Positions 15,723-27,285 of a stretch of DNA of 64,000 nucleotides are shown here, piece by piece (within the stretch, counting starts at the first letter, position 1; each line of letters begins with the position of its first letter). Source of the stretch: Desulfogranum japonicum DSM 18378. Lineage in GTDB: Bacteria > Desulfobacterota > Desulfobulbia > Desulfobulbales > Desulfobulbaceae. The stretch spans positions 133,943-197,942 of the forward strand of contig NZ_KE386993.1 of NCBI RefSeq assembly GCF_000429945.1, read 5' to 3'. The notes beneath the pieces were generated by a model. The model had not been told where the DNA came from. It did not search any database and was given only the letters and a program-made list of their open reading frames with translations. Made by a program: the position numbers and the translations under genes.

Positions 15723-18101
15723 ATGGATAATGAGCAAAAGCATGAGCACGTCCTGGACAAAAAAGTAGATCCGACACAACTTGCGGTGCCAGAGATCCTT
15801 CCTATTCTTCCGCTGCAGGGATTTGTATTTTATCCTGGTATGGGATTTCCTCTGCAGGTAGCCAGTGAATCTTCTAAACAACTTATCGACGACGTCCTTC
15901 TCGGAGACAGGATGTTCGGAATGGTTCCCAGCAAAAGCGAAAATCCCGAACAGGCTGGAAATCCTGAAGGCAGCGACTTATACAAAGTCGGAGTTATCGG
16001 GTACCTGCACAAGCTTACCAAGTCACCCCAGGGCTATTATCAGGTGCTGATCAGTGGTACCAGAAAAATCAGAATTAATGAGTATACAGCACATGAACCC
16101 TACCTGCAGGCCAGGGTCAGTGAAATTCCCATGGAGTTGACACAGGGAAAAACCATCGAAGCCCTGCTGTTCAATATCCGGGGCCAGTTTCAAAAGCTTG
16201 TATCAGCGGCTTCATTGCCTCAGGAACTTGTAGCAACGGTAAATACGTTGGAGAATCCATTTTACGTAGCTTATCTGGTGACCTCTCAACTGAGTTTGAA
16301 GATCGAGCAGGAGCAGGAAATCCTTGAGATTGAACCCATGGATGAACTGTTGCACAGGGTTGCCAAGGAACTCAGCGATAGAATGGAAACCGTTGAAATG
16401 AGCAATCAGTTGCAGCAGTCCATGAAAAAAGATATGGACGAGCGGCAACGTGAGTTTTTTCTGCGGCAGCAGTTGCAGGCTATTCGTAAAGAACTCGGGG
16501 AAGGAGATGAAGATAAGGTCGAAATCAAGGAACTGAAGCAAAGGGTTGAAGAAAAACAGTTAAGTGAAGCTGCACGGGGAGTGGCTGATAAGGAAATCAA
16601 CCGACTGGAACGGATCTCCCCTTCATCACCTGAGTACACTGTTTCCCGGAATTATATCGATTGGATACTGGATTTGCCCTGGATGGACTCCACCGATGAT
16701 ACCCTGGACCTGGACAAGGCTGAACAAGATCTGGAGCGGGATCATTATGGGTTGAAAAAAATTAAAAAGCGGATCCTGGAATTTCTTGCCGTACGTAAAC
16801 TCAAAGAAGACATCCATGGGCCTATTCTTTGCCTCAGTGGGCCTCCGGGTGTTGGTAAAACATCTTTGGGACAGTCCATTGCACGTACCATGGGCCGGAA
16901 ATTTGTTCGCATTGCACTTGGCGGTGTCAGGGATGAGGCGGAGATACGTGGGCATCGTCGTACCTACATTGGAGCCCTGCCTGGTCGTATCATACAAAGT
17001 TTAAAAAGAGCAGAGGCCAACAATCCTGTCTTTTTGCTGGATGAGATTGATAAACTGGGCAATGATTTTCGCGGCGACCCATCGTCAGCACTTTTGGAAG
17101 TCTTGGATCCTGAACAGAATTCAACTTTTACAGATCATTACCTGGATATTGAGTTTGATTTGTCCAAGGTGTTTTTCATTGCCACCGCAAATGTTTTGGA
17201 TACCATTCCTGGTCCTTTGCGGGATCGCATGGAGGTTGTAGAGCTTTCAGGGTACACCCAACAGGAAAAAACAGCTATTGCCATCCGGCATCTGATTCCA
17301 AAGCAACTGGAAGCCCATGCCTTGACGTCGGATAATCTGGAAATCCCGGAAAGTACTGTAGAGCAATTGATATCGTCATACACACGTGAGGCTGGTGTCC
17401 GTAATCTTGAGAGGGAGATAGCTTCTATTTGCCGAGGAGTTGCTGCACGTATCGCTCGTGGACAATTAGAGAAAGTTGTTATTGGCCCGGATGACCTTTA
17501 TGTATATCTTGGCCCTCTGCGTTTTTTTCCTGAAATGAAGGCAAGAACCTGGGGACCAGGGCTCGCCACAGGTTTGGCGTGGACTCCGGTAGGAGGGCAG
17601 ATTCTGTTTATTGAAACCTCAAAAATGAAAGGGCGAGGTGGCCTGACACTTACCGGCAAGCTTGGAGATGTGATGAAAGAGTCTGCTACAGCTGCCCTGA
17701 CCTATATTAAATCCCATGCTGATTCATTGGGGATTGAAGAAGAGCTATTCGCTGAAATTGATCTGCATGTCCACGTCCCTGAAGGCGCTATTCCAAAAGA
17801 TGGTCCTTCTGCTGGTGTGGCCATGGTCTCTGCATTGGTTTCAGTGTTAACAGACAAGCCGACCCGTCCGGATATTGCAATGACCGGGGAGATTACGCTT
17901 CGTGGTGATGTCCTGCCGGTTGGCGGCATACAGGAAAAGGTTTTGGCCGCATTGCGAGCAGGAATCAGGGAATTGATTCTGCCTGTGCTGAATGAAAAAG
18001 ATGTTTTGGAAATTCCTGAAGATATCAGGGAAGGGGTGATCTTTCATTATCCCAATACTATTAGCGAGGTACTTGCAATAGCCTTAGAGCAAGGAAAATA
18101 A
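15723..18101 (+). CDS. lon: ATP-dependent protease Lon
   Basis: A 792-residue cytoplasmic protease that degrades damaged and regulatory proteins. It has the N-terminal substrate-recognition domain (LPILPLQGFVFYPGMGFPL), a coiled-coil region, and an AAA+ module with Walker A GPPGVGKT near residue 375 and FLLDEIDKLG. The C-terminal serine protease has the catalytic Ser in PKDGPSAGV (about residue 695) and the lysine near 738. It directly follows hsp20 and precedes ftsY by five bases, an operon that joins proteostasis with membrane targeting. Confidence 0.97.
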   Translation: MDNEQKHEHVLDKKVDPTQLAVPEILPILPLQGFVFYPGMGFPLQVASESSKQLIDDVLLGDRMFGMVPSKSENPEQAGNPEGSDLYKVGVIGYLHKLTKSPQGYYQVLISGTRKIRINEYTAHEPYLQARVSEIPMELTQGKTIEALLFNIRGQFQKLVSAASLPQELVATVNTLENPFYVAYLVTSQLSLKIEQEQEILEIEPMDELLHRVAKELSDRMETVEMSNQLQQSMKKDMDERQREFFLRQQLQAIRKELGEGDEDKVEIKELKQRVEEKQLSEAARGVADKEINRLERISPSSPEYTVSRNYIDWILDLPWMDSTDDTLDLDKAEQDLERDHYGLKKIKKRILEFLAVRKLKEDIHGPILCLSGPPGVGKTSLGQSIARTMGRKFVRIALGGVRDEAEIRGHRRTYIGALPGRIIQSLKRAEANNPVFLLDEIDKLGNDFRGDPSSALLEVLDPEQNSTFTDHYLDIEFDLSKVFFIATANVLDTIPGPLRDRMEVVELSGYTQQEKTAIAIRHLIPKQLEAHALTSDNLEIPESTVEQLISSYTREAGVRNLEREIASICRGVAARIARGQLEKVVIGPDDLYVYLGPLRFFPEMKARTWGPGLATGLAWTPVGGQILFIETSKMKGRGGLTLTGKLGDVMKESATAALTYIKSHADSLGIEEELFAEIDLHVHVPEGAIPKDGPSAGVAMVSALVSVLTDKPTRPDIAMTGEITLRGDVLPVGGIQEKVLAALRAGIRELILPVLNEKDVLEIPEDIREGVIFHYPNTISEVLAIALEQGK

Positions 18102-18106
18102 TACGT

Positions 18107-19693
<1,587 letters not shown>

Positions 19694-19744
19694 GCGCAAG
19701 CTGTTCGTTTATGCGTAATATTTTAGAAAAAAAGCTACGTTTCA

Positions 19745-20581
19745 ATGGAATATCGACAACATAATCAGCCAGGTTGTGGCGGCTGTCTGCTCATAATTGC
19801 GCTGGTGGCTCTTGTAACCGGTGGTGCACCTGCACTGCTTAATTTTTTAGGATTTCTCTTTTTTTCAGGAATATTAAGCGTTCTGGTCCTGGTAGCTTTA
19901 TTTTGGGGATTTACCTATTATATCCAGCGCAAGGTTTCGACTTACGAAGCTTCGCAAACCGAAACGCATAAACGCTTTGTGTATTTGCTGGTGCATATTC
20001 TGGTAAAAATAGCCCAGTCAGATGGGCATTTCACCAGAGCTGAGTTAAATACCATCCTCAATTTTTTCCAGTACAATCTCCGTTATAATCAGGATCAGAT
20101 GTACTGGGTCAAACAGCTTATCAAAGATGCTCGCGATGCAGACGTGAGCATGGAACAGCTGCTTGAAGAATTCCGCACGTCCTTTGCCTATGAACCTCGG
20201 CTGATTTTGCTGGAACTGATTTATCAGATCATATACACAAAACAGCCTCCAGATCAAAGTGAACTGCAGCAAGCCAGAAATATTGCGGAATTCCTGCAAA
20301 TTTCCAGCTATGACCAGCGTACCTTTGAAGCCAAATACACGTATCGGCAGAACAGGAGTACTGCAAACGGTACGGCAGATGAAGCACAATACTATGGCGT
20401 GCTCGGTCTTGAGCCTGGAGCTGAATTTTCCGAGATTAAAAAGGCATACCGTAAGCTGTCTATGCAATATCATCCTGATAAAGTATCCCACCTCGGAGAT
20501 GAATTCAAAGCTGTGGCAGAAGAGAAAATGAAAGAAATCAACGTGGCATATGATTATTTTCGTAAAAAATTCGGACAATAA
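19745..20581 (+). CDS. Membrane-anchored TerB / J-domain protein (DjlA-like)
   Basis: A 278-residue DnaJ-family co-chaperone. Two hydrophobic segments near the N-terminus (about residues 13-30 and 35-60) anchor it. A TerB-like helical domain follows (about 78-185, [19 protein letters not shown]). The C-terminal J-domain starts at [11 protein letters not shown] and carries the HPD tripeptide in QYHPDKVSH. The layout matches DjlA, which stimulates DnaK at the inner membrane. Its start lies 51 bases after ftsY, so it may belong to the same transcript. Confidence 0.87.
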   Translation: MEYRQHNQPGCGGCLLIIALVALVTGGAPALLNFLGFLFFSGILSVLVLVALFWGFTYYIQRKVSTYEASQTETHKRFVYLLVHILVKIAQSDGHFTRAELNTILNFFQYNLRYNQDQMYWVKQLIKDARDADVSMEQLLEEFRTSFAYEPRLILLELIYQIIYTKQPPDQSELQQARNIAEFLQISSYDQRTFEAKYTYRQNRSTANGTADEAQYYGVLGLEPGAEFSEIKKAYRKLSMQYHPDKVSHLGDEFKAVAEEKMKEINVAYDYFRKKFGQ

Positions 20582-20647
20582 GCAGATGCGCACCATAATG
20601 AAACCGTGCCTGTCTGGAAAGAGTTCTTTATCATGCAGACTTTCCGG

Positions 20648-20682
20648 GCAAAAACTACATTGACCGTAGTTTTTGCATTTTT
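20648..20682 (+). terminator. Intrinsic terminator after the J-domain gene
   Basis: GCAAAAACTAC (20648-20658) pairs with GTAGTTTTTGC (20666-20676) around a 7-base loop and is followed by ATTTTT. It probably ends the hsp20-lon-ftsY transcription unit. Confidence 0.75.
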
Positions 20683-20745
20683 CTCAATTGATAAAAGCTA
20701 TATTGCTGGATAGACACCAACCAATGAAAAGAGGCAAAGGGTCAC

Positions 20746-21927
20746 ATGACGATATCTAAAAAGATGAGAGGGTTTGCGGAAAATTCTTCCTGGATTCGCA
20801 AAATGTTTGAAGAGGGAGCCAAAATGAAGGCCGAATTTGGCGAAGACCAGGTCTGTGATTTCAGTATTGGCAATCCAGATGTACCGCCTCCAGCCAAATT
20901 TTCCGCAGTATTGAAAGAACTCATCAACGATGAACAGCCAGGCATGCATGGGTATATGCCCAATGGTGGTTATCCCTTTGTACGAGAAGCCCTGGCTGAG
21001 AGGCTTTCCCAAGAGCAGGAAGTGAATCTTGAACAGGGAGACATCATCATGACCTGCGGTGCTGCAGGCGCCCTGAATGTTATTTTCAAAGCATTATTGG
21101 ACCCGGGTGATGAGGTTATTGTCCTACGACCTTTCTTTGTGGATTATCATTTTTATGTAGATAACCATGGCGGCGTAGTAAAAGTAGTGGATACAGACGA
21201 GCATTTTAACCTTGACCTCAAGGCCATTGAAGAGGCTCTAACAGAAAAGACCAAGGTTATTCTCATAAACAGTCCACACAATCCAACAGGACAGATTTAT
21301 TCCGCAGAGTCTTTACAGAAATTGGGTACCCTGCTTGATGAGACAAGTGCAAAATACCTTTCCTCCATTTACCTTGTATCAGATGAACCATACCGCAATA
21401 TAGTGTTTGATGGTCATAAGGTACCGGCATTAATGACAGCCACAACCAATTCCATTGTTGCCAGTTCATACTCCAAGGAACTTTCGGTTCCTGGTGAACG
21501 TATAGGCTATATTGCAGTAAACCCTGATATGGCAGAGAAAGGAGAAATGCTCAATGCCATGACCATGGCTAACCGTATCCTTGGTTTTATAAACGCTCCG
21601 GCAATGATGCAGCGTGCAGTTGCTCAATTACAGGATCAATCGGTAGATAGCTCTATCTATGCTCGTAGGCTTGATGCTTTCTGCAAAGTGCTTGATAATG
21701 CAGGGTTGGAGTATGAAAGGCCAAAAGGTGCGTTTTATCTTTTCCCAAAATCACCCATTGATGATGTCGAGTTCTGCAGCCTTCTTCAGCAGGAAAAAAT
21801 TCTTGCCGTTCCTGGTCGTGGGTTTGGCATACCCAACTATATTCGACTTGCATTTTGTGTTGATGAGCAGGTCATTAATAAATCAGCCGAAGGATTTAAA
21901 CGGGCAGTGGAAGCTGCAAAAAAGTAG
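20746..21927 (+). CDS. Class I/II PLP-dependent aminotransferase
   Basis: A 393-residue fold-type I aminotransferase. It has NSPHNPTGQIY, the SDEPYRNIVFDG segment and the PLP lysine in SSYSKELSVPGERIGY. The C-terminal RLAFCVDE arginine binds the substrate carboxylate. The family includes aspartate, alanine and aromatic aminotransferases; the sequence alone does not decide the substrate. It is a single-gene unit between two terminators. Confidence 0.88.
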   Translation: MTISKKMRGFAENSSWIRKMFEEGAKMKAEFGEDQVCDFSIGNPDVPPPAKFSAVLKELINDEQPGMHGYMPNGGYPFVREALAERLSQEQEVNLEQGDIIMTCGAAGALNVIFKALLDPGDEVIVLRPFFVDYHFYVDNHGGVVKVVDTDEHFNLDLKAIEEALTEKTKVILINSPHNPTGQIYSAESLQKLGTLLDETSAKYLSSIYLVSDEPYRNIVFDGHKVPALMTATTNSIVASSYSKELSVPGERIGYIAVNPDMAEKGEMLNAMTMANRILGFINAPAMMQRAVAQLQDQSVDSSIYARRLDAFCKVLDNAGLEYERPKGAFYLFPKSPIDDVEFCSLLQQEKILAVPGRGFGIPNYIRLAFCVDEQVINKSAEGFKRAVEAAKK

Positions 21928-21986
21928 ATCTTCCGGTGTAAACGCTCACCGCGAATTCGGTTTTTATCCGCAAGCCTGGTTATCTG

Positions 21987-22023
21987 AAAAGCCACTGCAG
22001 ACTGTTGACTGGAGTGGCTTTTT
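21987..22023 (+). terminator. Intrinsic terminator after the aminotransferase gene
   Basis: AAAAGCCACT (21987-21996) pairs with AGTGGCTTTT (22013-22022), with a 16-base loop and a T-run inside the right arm. It lies about 60 bases past the stop. Confidence 0.7.
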
Positions 22024-22113
22024 GCAGTTGTAGACTTCTACTCGTTCATCCGGGCTAATGCTTCCCCCTGGTATCTCTTACAGAACATAATTGTTCGAAA
22101 TCCGGGTTGCCGG

Positions 22114-23466
22114 CTATATCCTGTCAGCTCTGCGAATTACATCGCACAGTTCCAGTGCAAGTTGTTGAATCATATTTTCATCTTCGCCCTCAGCCATAAC
22201 CCGGATAACAGGTTCCGTACCTGACGGGCGTACAAGAATGCGTCCCGCGTTGCCTAACTGCTGCTCAGCCTCCTGCAGCGCCTCAGGAAATCCGGGGATA
22301 TCATCGGGCGCAACTTTGGAGGACATACGGACATTTTCGAGAATTTGCGGATAAGAGGTCATAAACCCGGCAAGTTCTGAAAGAGGCTTTTTCTTTTTAA
22401 TCATAATGGAAAGAAGTTGGAGGCCCGCTAGGATACCGTCACCAGTTGTATTATGATCTAGAAAAACCAGATGTCCGGACTGTTCTCCGCCAAAGTTGTA
22501 GCCCTTTGCACGCATGCTTTCAACTACATATCGGTCACCTACCTGGCATCGGACCATGTGTCCGCCCATATCTTTCATGGCGTGTTCAAGGCCCATGTTA
22601 CTCATGACTGTAGCCACCAGTGTTTTTTTCTTCAATTTACGGCGTGCCATGAGTTCTTGAGCACATATGGCCATGATGTGGTCGCCATCAACAATAGTAC
22701 CTTTTTCGTCACAGACAATCAGGCGATCTCCGTCACCGTCAAGGGCAAGACCTATATCAGCACCAAGTTGCTTTACCTTTTCTGCCATAAGTTCCGGATG
22801 AAGAGCTCCACATTTGTGATTGATGTTTTTTCCATCTGGAGCTATTCCCAATGTGGTGACACGTGCACCGAGTTCCTCAAAAACGTATGGTGCAACTTTA
22901 TATGTGGCACCATTGGCGCAATCCAATACAATGTGAAAATCATCGAGCGTGTATTGTTTTGGAAAGGTATTTTTCAGATAGACGATATATCTGCCCGCTG
23001 CATCATCAATGCGAGAAGCCTTGCCCACTTCATCTGCAACAGGACGGAGAGCTGCCATTTTCTGTGAAAAAATGAGATCCTCAATATCTGCTTCCAGTTC
23101 ATCGGGTAGTTTATACCCGTCGCTGGAAAAGATTTTGATTCCATTATCCTGAAATGGATTATGGGATGCCGATATAACCACACCGGCATCAGCACGCATT
23201 GAAGTCGTGATGAAGGCGATTCCGGGCGTAGGCAGAGGACCGACAAGTTGTACATTAACCCCCATACTACAGATACCTGCTGCCAGTGCGTTTTCAAGCA
23301 TATAGCCAGACAGACGGGTATCCTTTCCTATTACGATGCTATTTCCCTTGTTTTTGCTTTTGACCAGAAAGGCTATTGCACGTCCGATCTGCATGGCTAT
23401 TTCAGATGTCATGGGGTAGACATTGGCGACCCCGCGTACGCCATCGGTTCCAAATAGTTTTCTCAT
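22114..23466 (-). CDS. glmM: Phosphoglucosamine mutase GlmM
   Basis: Converts glucosamine-6-phosphate to glucosamine-1-phosphate for peptidoglycan and LPS synthesis. The 450-residue protein starts with FGTDGVRG. It carries the phosphoserine loop ISASHNP (Ser101), the metal loop DGDGDR and the sugar loop GGEQSGH, and ends with [15 protein letters not shown], which binds the phosphate. It is the last gene of cdaA-cdaR-glmM, an arrangement well known in Firmicutes, where CdaR and GlmM control the cyclase. Confidence 0.96.
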   Translation of the reverse strand: MRKLFGTDGVRGVANVYPMTSEIAMQIGRAIAFLVKSKNKGNSIVIGKDTRLSGYMLENALAAGICSMGVNVQLVGPLPTPGIAFITTSMRADAGVVISASHNPFQDNGIKIFSSDGYKLPDELEADIEDLIFSQKMAALRPVADEVGKASRIDDAAGRYIVYLKNTFPKQYTLDDFHIVLDCANGATYKVAPYVFEELGARVTTLGIAPDGKNINHKCGALHPELMAEKVKQLGADIGLALDGDGDRLIVCDEKGTIVDGDHIMAICAQELMARRKLKKKTLVATVMSNMGLEHAMKDMGGHMVRCQVGDRYVVESMRAKGYNFGGEQSGHLVFLDHNTTGDGILAGLQLLSIMIKKKKPLSELAGFMTSYPQILENVRMSSKVAPDDIPGFPEALQEAEQQLGNAGRILVRPSGTEPVIRVMAEGEDENMIQQLALELCDVIRRADRI

Positions 23467-23565
23467 GATATGTGTATTAGATTTTATAATTTAATTATCA
23501 GGTAGTTAAACGTATGATGGGAGTTGTTCAACTAGCAGGAGAAGGTTTGCTCAGTATTACTATTT

Positions 23566-24531
23566 CTATTCATCATGAGCAAGGGGTTCTTCGGATGATA
23601 CAAGGCGAACTTTATCCGGAATAACGTTGAGTACAGTTATTGGGGCATGCCCGGGAACCTCTATTCCGGTGACTTTTACTGAAATCAGGCCAAAAGGGGT
23701 TTGTTCATCTGCCGCATCGACTGAAGCTCTGAATAACATTGCCAGTTCAGGTGTATCTCTTATGAGGTCCTCAGGGATTCCTGCCTCCACACTGACCATG
23801 GCAGGTTCCGTATGCACGGTTCTAACAGTATTGCGAACGTTAATGGGGATACCACGTACGGTTTTATTAAGGATGTTTTCCCGAATTTCGATGTGAGCGG
23901 TAACCACGACTTCACCGATCAGCTTCAACATATGTTCATCAAGATCCAGGTGAACCTGTTTCTTGATTGATGTTTTTAGATTATCCAGAGAGATTATTGA
24001 GGTCCTCAATGCCGGTTGATTCCCCAGCAGTGATTTGGGCCCATTAACGGACAGGGTATTCGGTTCCAGTACGATATTTTCCAGTGTATAGCCGATATTT
24101 GGGACTCCCTCCGTCACTGGATTAATAGGTAGATCTTTTTGAACCAGTTCGTCAACCAACAGTGTTATATTTGTCGGCTGCAGTCTCAGTACGGTAATAC
24201 CATCCGGAAATGGGATGGAGTCGGAGTTATTGGTAATAACCACTGCACCGGGCTCGACCCGCGCAAGATCAATAGGCCGGGAAACATTTTGTTGACGAAC
24301 TTCCTGAATAATGCGTCGCGGCGCTCTGATGGAGGCCTCTATATCCTTCTTATACTGATTGGCAATAACCAGGTTGGCTGGTAAATTATGCACTTCAATG
24401 GGTACTGTGATGGTTGTGTCTATCTGATCTTCTCCGACAACGAAGTACCAGAGACTTACACCGATAACCAGGGAAAGCAATTTAAGCATCCAGTGTTTGG
24501 TAACTATATCGAATGGAGAGGATGTGGTCAT
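23566..24531 (-). CDS. cdaR: YbbR-domain protein, CdaR-like regulator
   Basis: A 321-residue protein with one N-terminal membrane helix (LLSLVIGVSLWYFVVG) followed by several extracytoplasmic YbbR repeats (units around TVPIEVHNLPANLV, LPINPVTEGVPNIGYTLE and GIPINVRNTV). CdaR proteins bind and modulate the membrane diadenylate cyclase CdaA. The ATG at 24531 overlaps the cdaA stop as ATGA, which fixes the start; the frame is open 11 codons further. The tight coupling supports a CdaA partner role. Confidence 0.88.
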   Translation of the reverse strand: MTTSSPFDIVTKHWMLKLLSLVIGVSLWYFVVGEDQIDTTITVPIEVHNLPANLVIANQYKKDIEASIRAPRRIIQEVRQQNVSRPIDLARVEPGAVVITNNSDSIPFPDGITVLRLQPTNITLLVDELVQKDLPINPVTEGVPNIGYTLENIVLEPNTLSVNGPKSLLGNQPALRTSIISLDNLKTSIKKQVHLDLDEHMLKLIGEVVVTAHIEIRENILNKTVRGIPINVRNTVRTVHTEPAMVSVEAGIPEDLIRDTPELAMLFRASVDAADEQTPFGLISVKVTGIEVPGHAPITVLNVIPDKVRLVSSEEPLAHDE

Positions 24532-25337
24532 TTGGCTACCGGTGGTTTCTGGCTTGAAAACCATCTTCTCCAGGTACTGGCGGCAGGTGGTTTTCTACGC
24601 AAAATAGATTGAAGTGCTGAGTGCAGAGCCTTTTCGTCGTGTAAAGTGGCAATTCGTCCCTGGCGAACCAGGGAGATTTCCTGCGTTTCTTCTGAAACCA
24701 CAATGATAACAGCATCGGTTTCTTCTGAGAGTCCCAGCGCTGCTCTATGCCGCGTTCCATATTTCTTGTCAATGCGTGTGTTGCGCGAGAGTGGCAGTAA
24801 GCAGCCTGCTGAATGGATTCGTCCTTTGTGGATAATGACTCCGCCATCATGCATGGGGGAGGAGGGGAGAAAGATGGCAACCAGGAGTTCGTTACGAAGT
24901 TGGGCATCAACACGCTGACCCGATTCGATATAATCGCGTAGCCCTGTTTCGCGCTCAATCACCATAAGGGCTCCGATTCGTCGTTTAGCCATGTATGTCG
25001 AGGCGCGAACAATTTCTTCAATATCCTGATGAGCCACATCTCCTGATTTTTGAAATGGCGTCCTACCCATTTGAATCAGGGCTCTTCGGATATCCGCTTG
25101 AAAAACAATGATGATGACGATAAGAATCGAGCTGAGAAAATTTTTCAGCAACCAGTGAAGTGTAAGGAGATCCAGTTTTCCGGAAATAAAATATATAACA
25201 ATTATCACCGCGATACCGGCAAGCATCTGGACCGCTCGCGTACCGCGGATGAGCAGCATCACTCTATAAATAATGAATGAGACAATGAGTATGTCTACAA
25301 TATCCTGCCAGCGCAGTGATATGGGCGTATCGAACAT
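24528..25337 (-). CDS. cdaA: Diadenylate cyclase CdaA (c-di-AMP synthase)
   Basis: A 269-residue membrane enzyme that makes the second messenger c-di-AMP from two ATP. Three membrane helices fill the first ~80 residues and a DAC domain follows. The ATP-binding RHR motif is intact (residues 196-198, GTRHRAALG). The usual DGA motif reads DGG here (164-166, PMHDGGVIIH). c-di-AMP usually governs potassium and osmotic homeostasis. It heads the cdaA-cdaR-glmM operon, with the promoter probably in 25338-25587. Confidence 0.93.
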   Translation of the reverse strand: MFDTPISLRWQDIVDILIVSFIIYRVMLLIRGTRAVQMLAGIAVIIVIYFISGKLDLLTLHWLLKNFLSSILIVIIIVFQADIRRALIQMGRTPFQKSGDVAHQDIEEIVRASTYMAKRRIGALMVIERETGLRDYIESGQRVDAQLRNELLVAIFLPSSPMHDGGVIIHKGRIHSAGCLLPLSRNTRIDKKYGTRHRAALGLSEETDAVIIVVSEETQEISLVRQGRIATLHDEKALHSALQSILRRKPPAASTWRRWFSSQKPPVAK

Positions 25338-25587
25338 GTATGTAACAAAGAATCTGATTTTACTTGGATTATAAAAAATTTATCATGTTGGTCTTCGAAT
25401 GAACAGGAAAAACAAGGTAACTGAACAAATAGTCTGTGAAAAATACCATTGGTCCGATCATTCAATATACAGGGTACCAGATAAAACGGTTTCCATGTAC
25501 AAGCAGAGGGTAGGTGGCATTTTCGAAATCTGACGACAATTACCCTGGTTTTGTCATATAAAAGGAGTTACGAGCACATCTTTACTT

Positions 25588-26001
25588 ATGAATGTTTATA
25601 ATTATATTGAAATATTAGCTGCTTTTTCCCTTTGTACCTTTGTAGGCAGTCTCGTTGCGATTCCCTTGCTTGTAAATAGAATGCCTGTGAATTATTTTGT
25701 TCGTCACTGGCAGGATAAAGAAACCAAAAGACAGCAACATCCCCTGGTAACTGCTGTTATCTATGCGGTGCGCAATATTGTGGGCATAGTGTTAGCTGTT
25801 GCTGGAATTGCCATGCTTCTTCTTCCCGGTCAGGGAATTGTGACAATCATTATAGGACTCTGTGTAATGGATTTTCCTTCAAAAACACGATTTATCAGGA
25901 TGTTGGTCGGTAATGAGCGTGTACAACGTACCCTGAACTGGATAAGGCGAAAAGGTAAAAAATCTCCATTTATTTTCATGAATGACGGAAAAACGATTTG
26001 A
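25588..26001 (+). CDS. PGPGW-like small membrane protein
   Basis: A 137-residue inner-membrane protein with an N-terminal helix (about residues 8-28), then two more around GIVLAVAGIAMLLLPGQG and IVTIIIGLCVM. The glycine/proline turn LLLPGQG followed by the basic tail WIRRKGKK resembles the PGPGW family of small membrane proteins, whose function is unknown. AAAGGAG lies about 20 bases upstream of the ATG, further than usual, so the start is not certain. It is divergent from cdaA. Confidence 0.6.
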   Translation: MNVYNYIEILAAFSLCTFVGSLVAIPLLVNRMPVNYFVRHWQDKETKRQQHPLVTAVIYAVRNIVGIVLAVAGIAMLLLPGQGIVTIIIGLCVMDFPSKTRFIRMLVGNERVQRTLNWIRRKGKKSPFIFMNDGKTI

Positions 26002-26002
26002 G

Positions 26003-27244
26003 TCAGTTTTTCCGTGAAAAAGGTCTGTATAACGGATCACCAATTAAAACCATTTGCCAGGAAAGATAAGGAAGGCTGATCAAGTACGTTTCAGCCAGGC
26101 TGAGATGGCCTTCGTGTAAGACGGGAAAGAATATTTCCGGCATCGGGAAAGCCTGGACATAGGGTTCATATACAGGGCCAATGGTGGCGGCAACTCCTTT
26201 TTCAAGCATTTTTTTGCACCACCCCTCAAAATGAGAATGTTTGAGCGTTGCGCATTCACCACTGGCTATGTGATATCCTATAGCTCCTTTTTGCCAGTGA
26301 AATGCATCTATGTACTGGGATAAGCTGTACCAGCCGCAGTACAGAGCTGCAGAGAAGCAACTGTCGACCGGAAACAAATTGCTTTGTTCATCCAGAATAA
26401 CAGGCAGTTTTTGTTCTTTGAGGCTTTGTGCTGCCTTATGAAGAGAAGCATCGTAGAGTGCGTAACCACTGAGTTGCTTCAATGTGTCTGGCCGTTTCCA
26501 GCGGGCATCAAAATAGGCTGTTCCTGTCAACCCTGTCTGTTCTATCGCAATGCTGTCATTTATGATTCGACGGACGATGGATGGTGTTGGCGCATCAAGG
26601 CGGCTTACCATGAGAACATTATCTTTATCGATATGACTCTTTTTTCTTTGAAACCCGATGAAATATGGGTTAGGTACCCAGCCATCCAAGGGGTAATCCG
26701 GGATGAGAACCAGCGAAAGTTCAGAATCTACCGCAGCCCTGGTATTGGACTTTTTCAATGCTTGGATTTTGTTTTGAATACGCGAAATTTCTTTTTGGAG
26801 GGCAGCTTTATGCTGTTTTTGTGCAGTCTTCAGTTCATCTTGTATGATGTCAATTTTTTCTTCCAGTAAATTCAGCTCTTGCGTTTCACTGGTTGTAAGC
26901 GGTGGAGCATCTATTTTTAACGGTACACCATAAACAGTCACCAGGCATCGAACTCTCTTTTTTTGAAGAAGTTGTTTTACAGCTGTTGCGACAGGTTTTT
27001 CTATTTCTTCGGTATACACGGAACGTGAGCACTTTTCTTCCCAGGTCGTTGCGATAACTATTAGATTTTCTTTTGGAATACTACGTTGCTGCATATAGTA
27101 TTCAGCTAGATCAAGGCTGTGGTCGGCTTTTCTATTCGCAATGACAACAGTCTCGTCAGCGGTTAGTGCAAAAGCTGCAGGTGTTGACAAAACGAGGCAG
27201 GTAAGCAGGATATGCCTGAAAATATGTGACATGAGATGTAGCAT
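26003..27244 (-). CDS. TIGR03790-type exported protein
   Basis: A 413-residue protein with a signal peptide (LLTCLVLSTPAAFA). It then has the pattern VVIANRKADHSLDLAEYYMQQRSIP, LVTVYGVPLKI and late VAATIGPVYEPYVQAFP, which I recognise as the TIGR03790 family found in many Gram-negative bacteria. The family has no established biochemical function. A coiled stretch (residues ~125-170) interrupts it. The ATG at 27232 is an alternative start; neither has a strong ribosome site. It is divergent from mutY. Confidence 0.7.
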   Translation of the reverse strand: MLHLMSHIFRHILLTCLVLSTPAAFALTADETVVIANRKADHSLDLAEYYMQQRSIPKENLIVIATTWEEKCSRSVYTEEIEKPVATAVKQLLQKKRVRCLVTVYGVPLKIDAPPLTTSETQELNLLEEKIDIIQDELKTAQKQHKAALQKEISRIQNKIQALKKSNTRAAVDSELSLVLIPDYPLDGWVPNPYFIGFQRKKSHIDKDNVLMVSRLDAPTPSIVRRIINDSIAIEQTGLTGTAYFDARWKRPDTLKQLSGYALYDASLHKAAQSLKEQKLPVILDEQSNLFPVDSCFSAALYCGWYSLSQYIDAFHWQKGAIGYHIASGECATLKHSHFEGWCKKMLEKGVAATIGPVYEPYVQAFPMPEIFFPVLHEGHLSLAETYLISLPYLSWQMVLIGDPLYRPFSRKN

Positions 27245-27285
27245 TGGTTTGTATTTGGTTATAGGTTGGTAGCGAGGTGATATAC

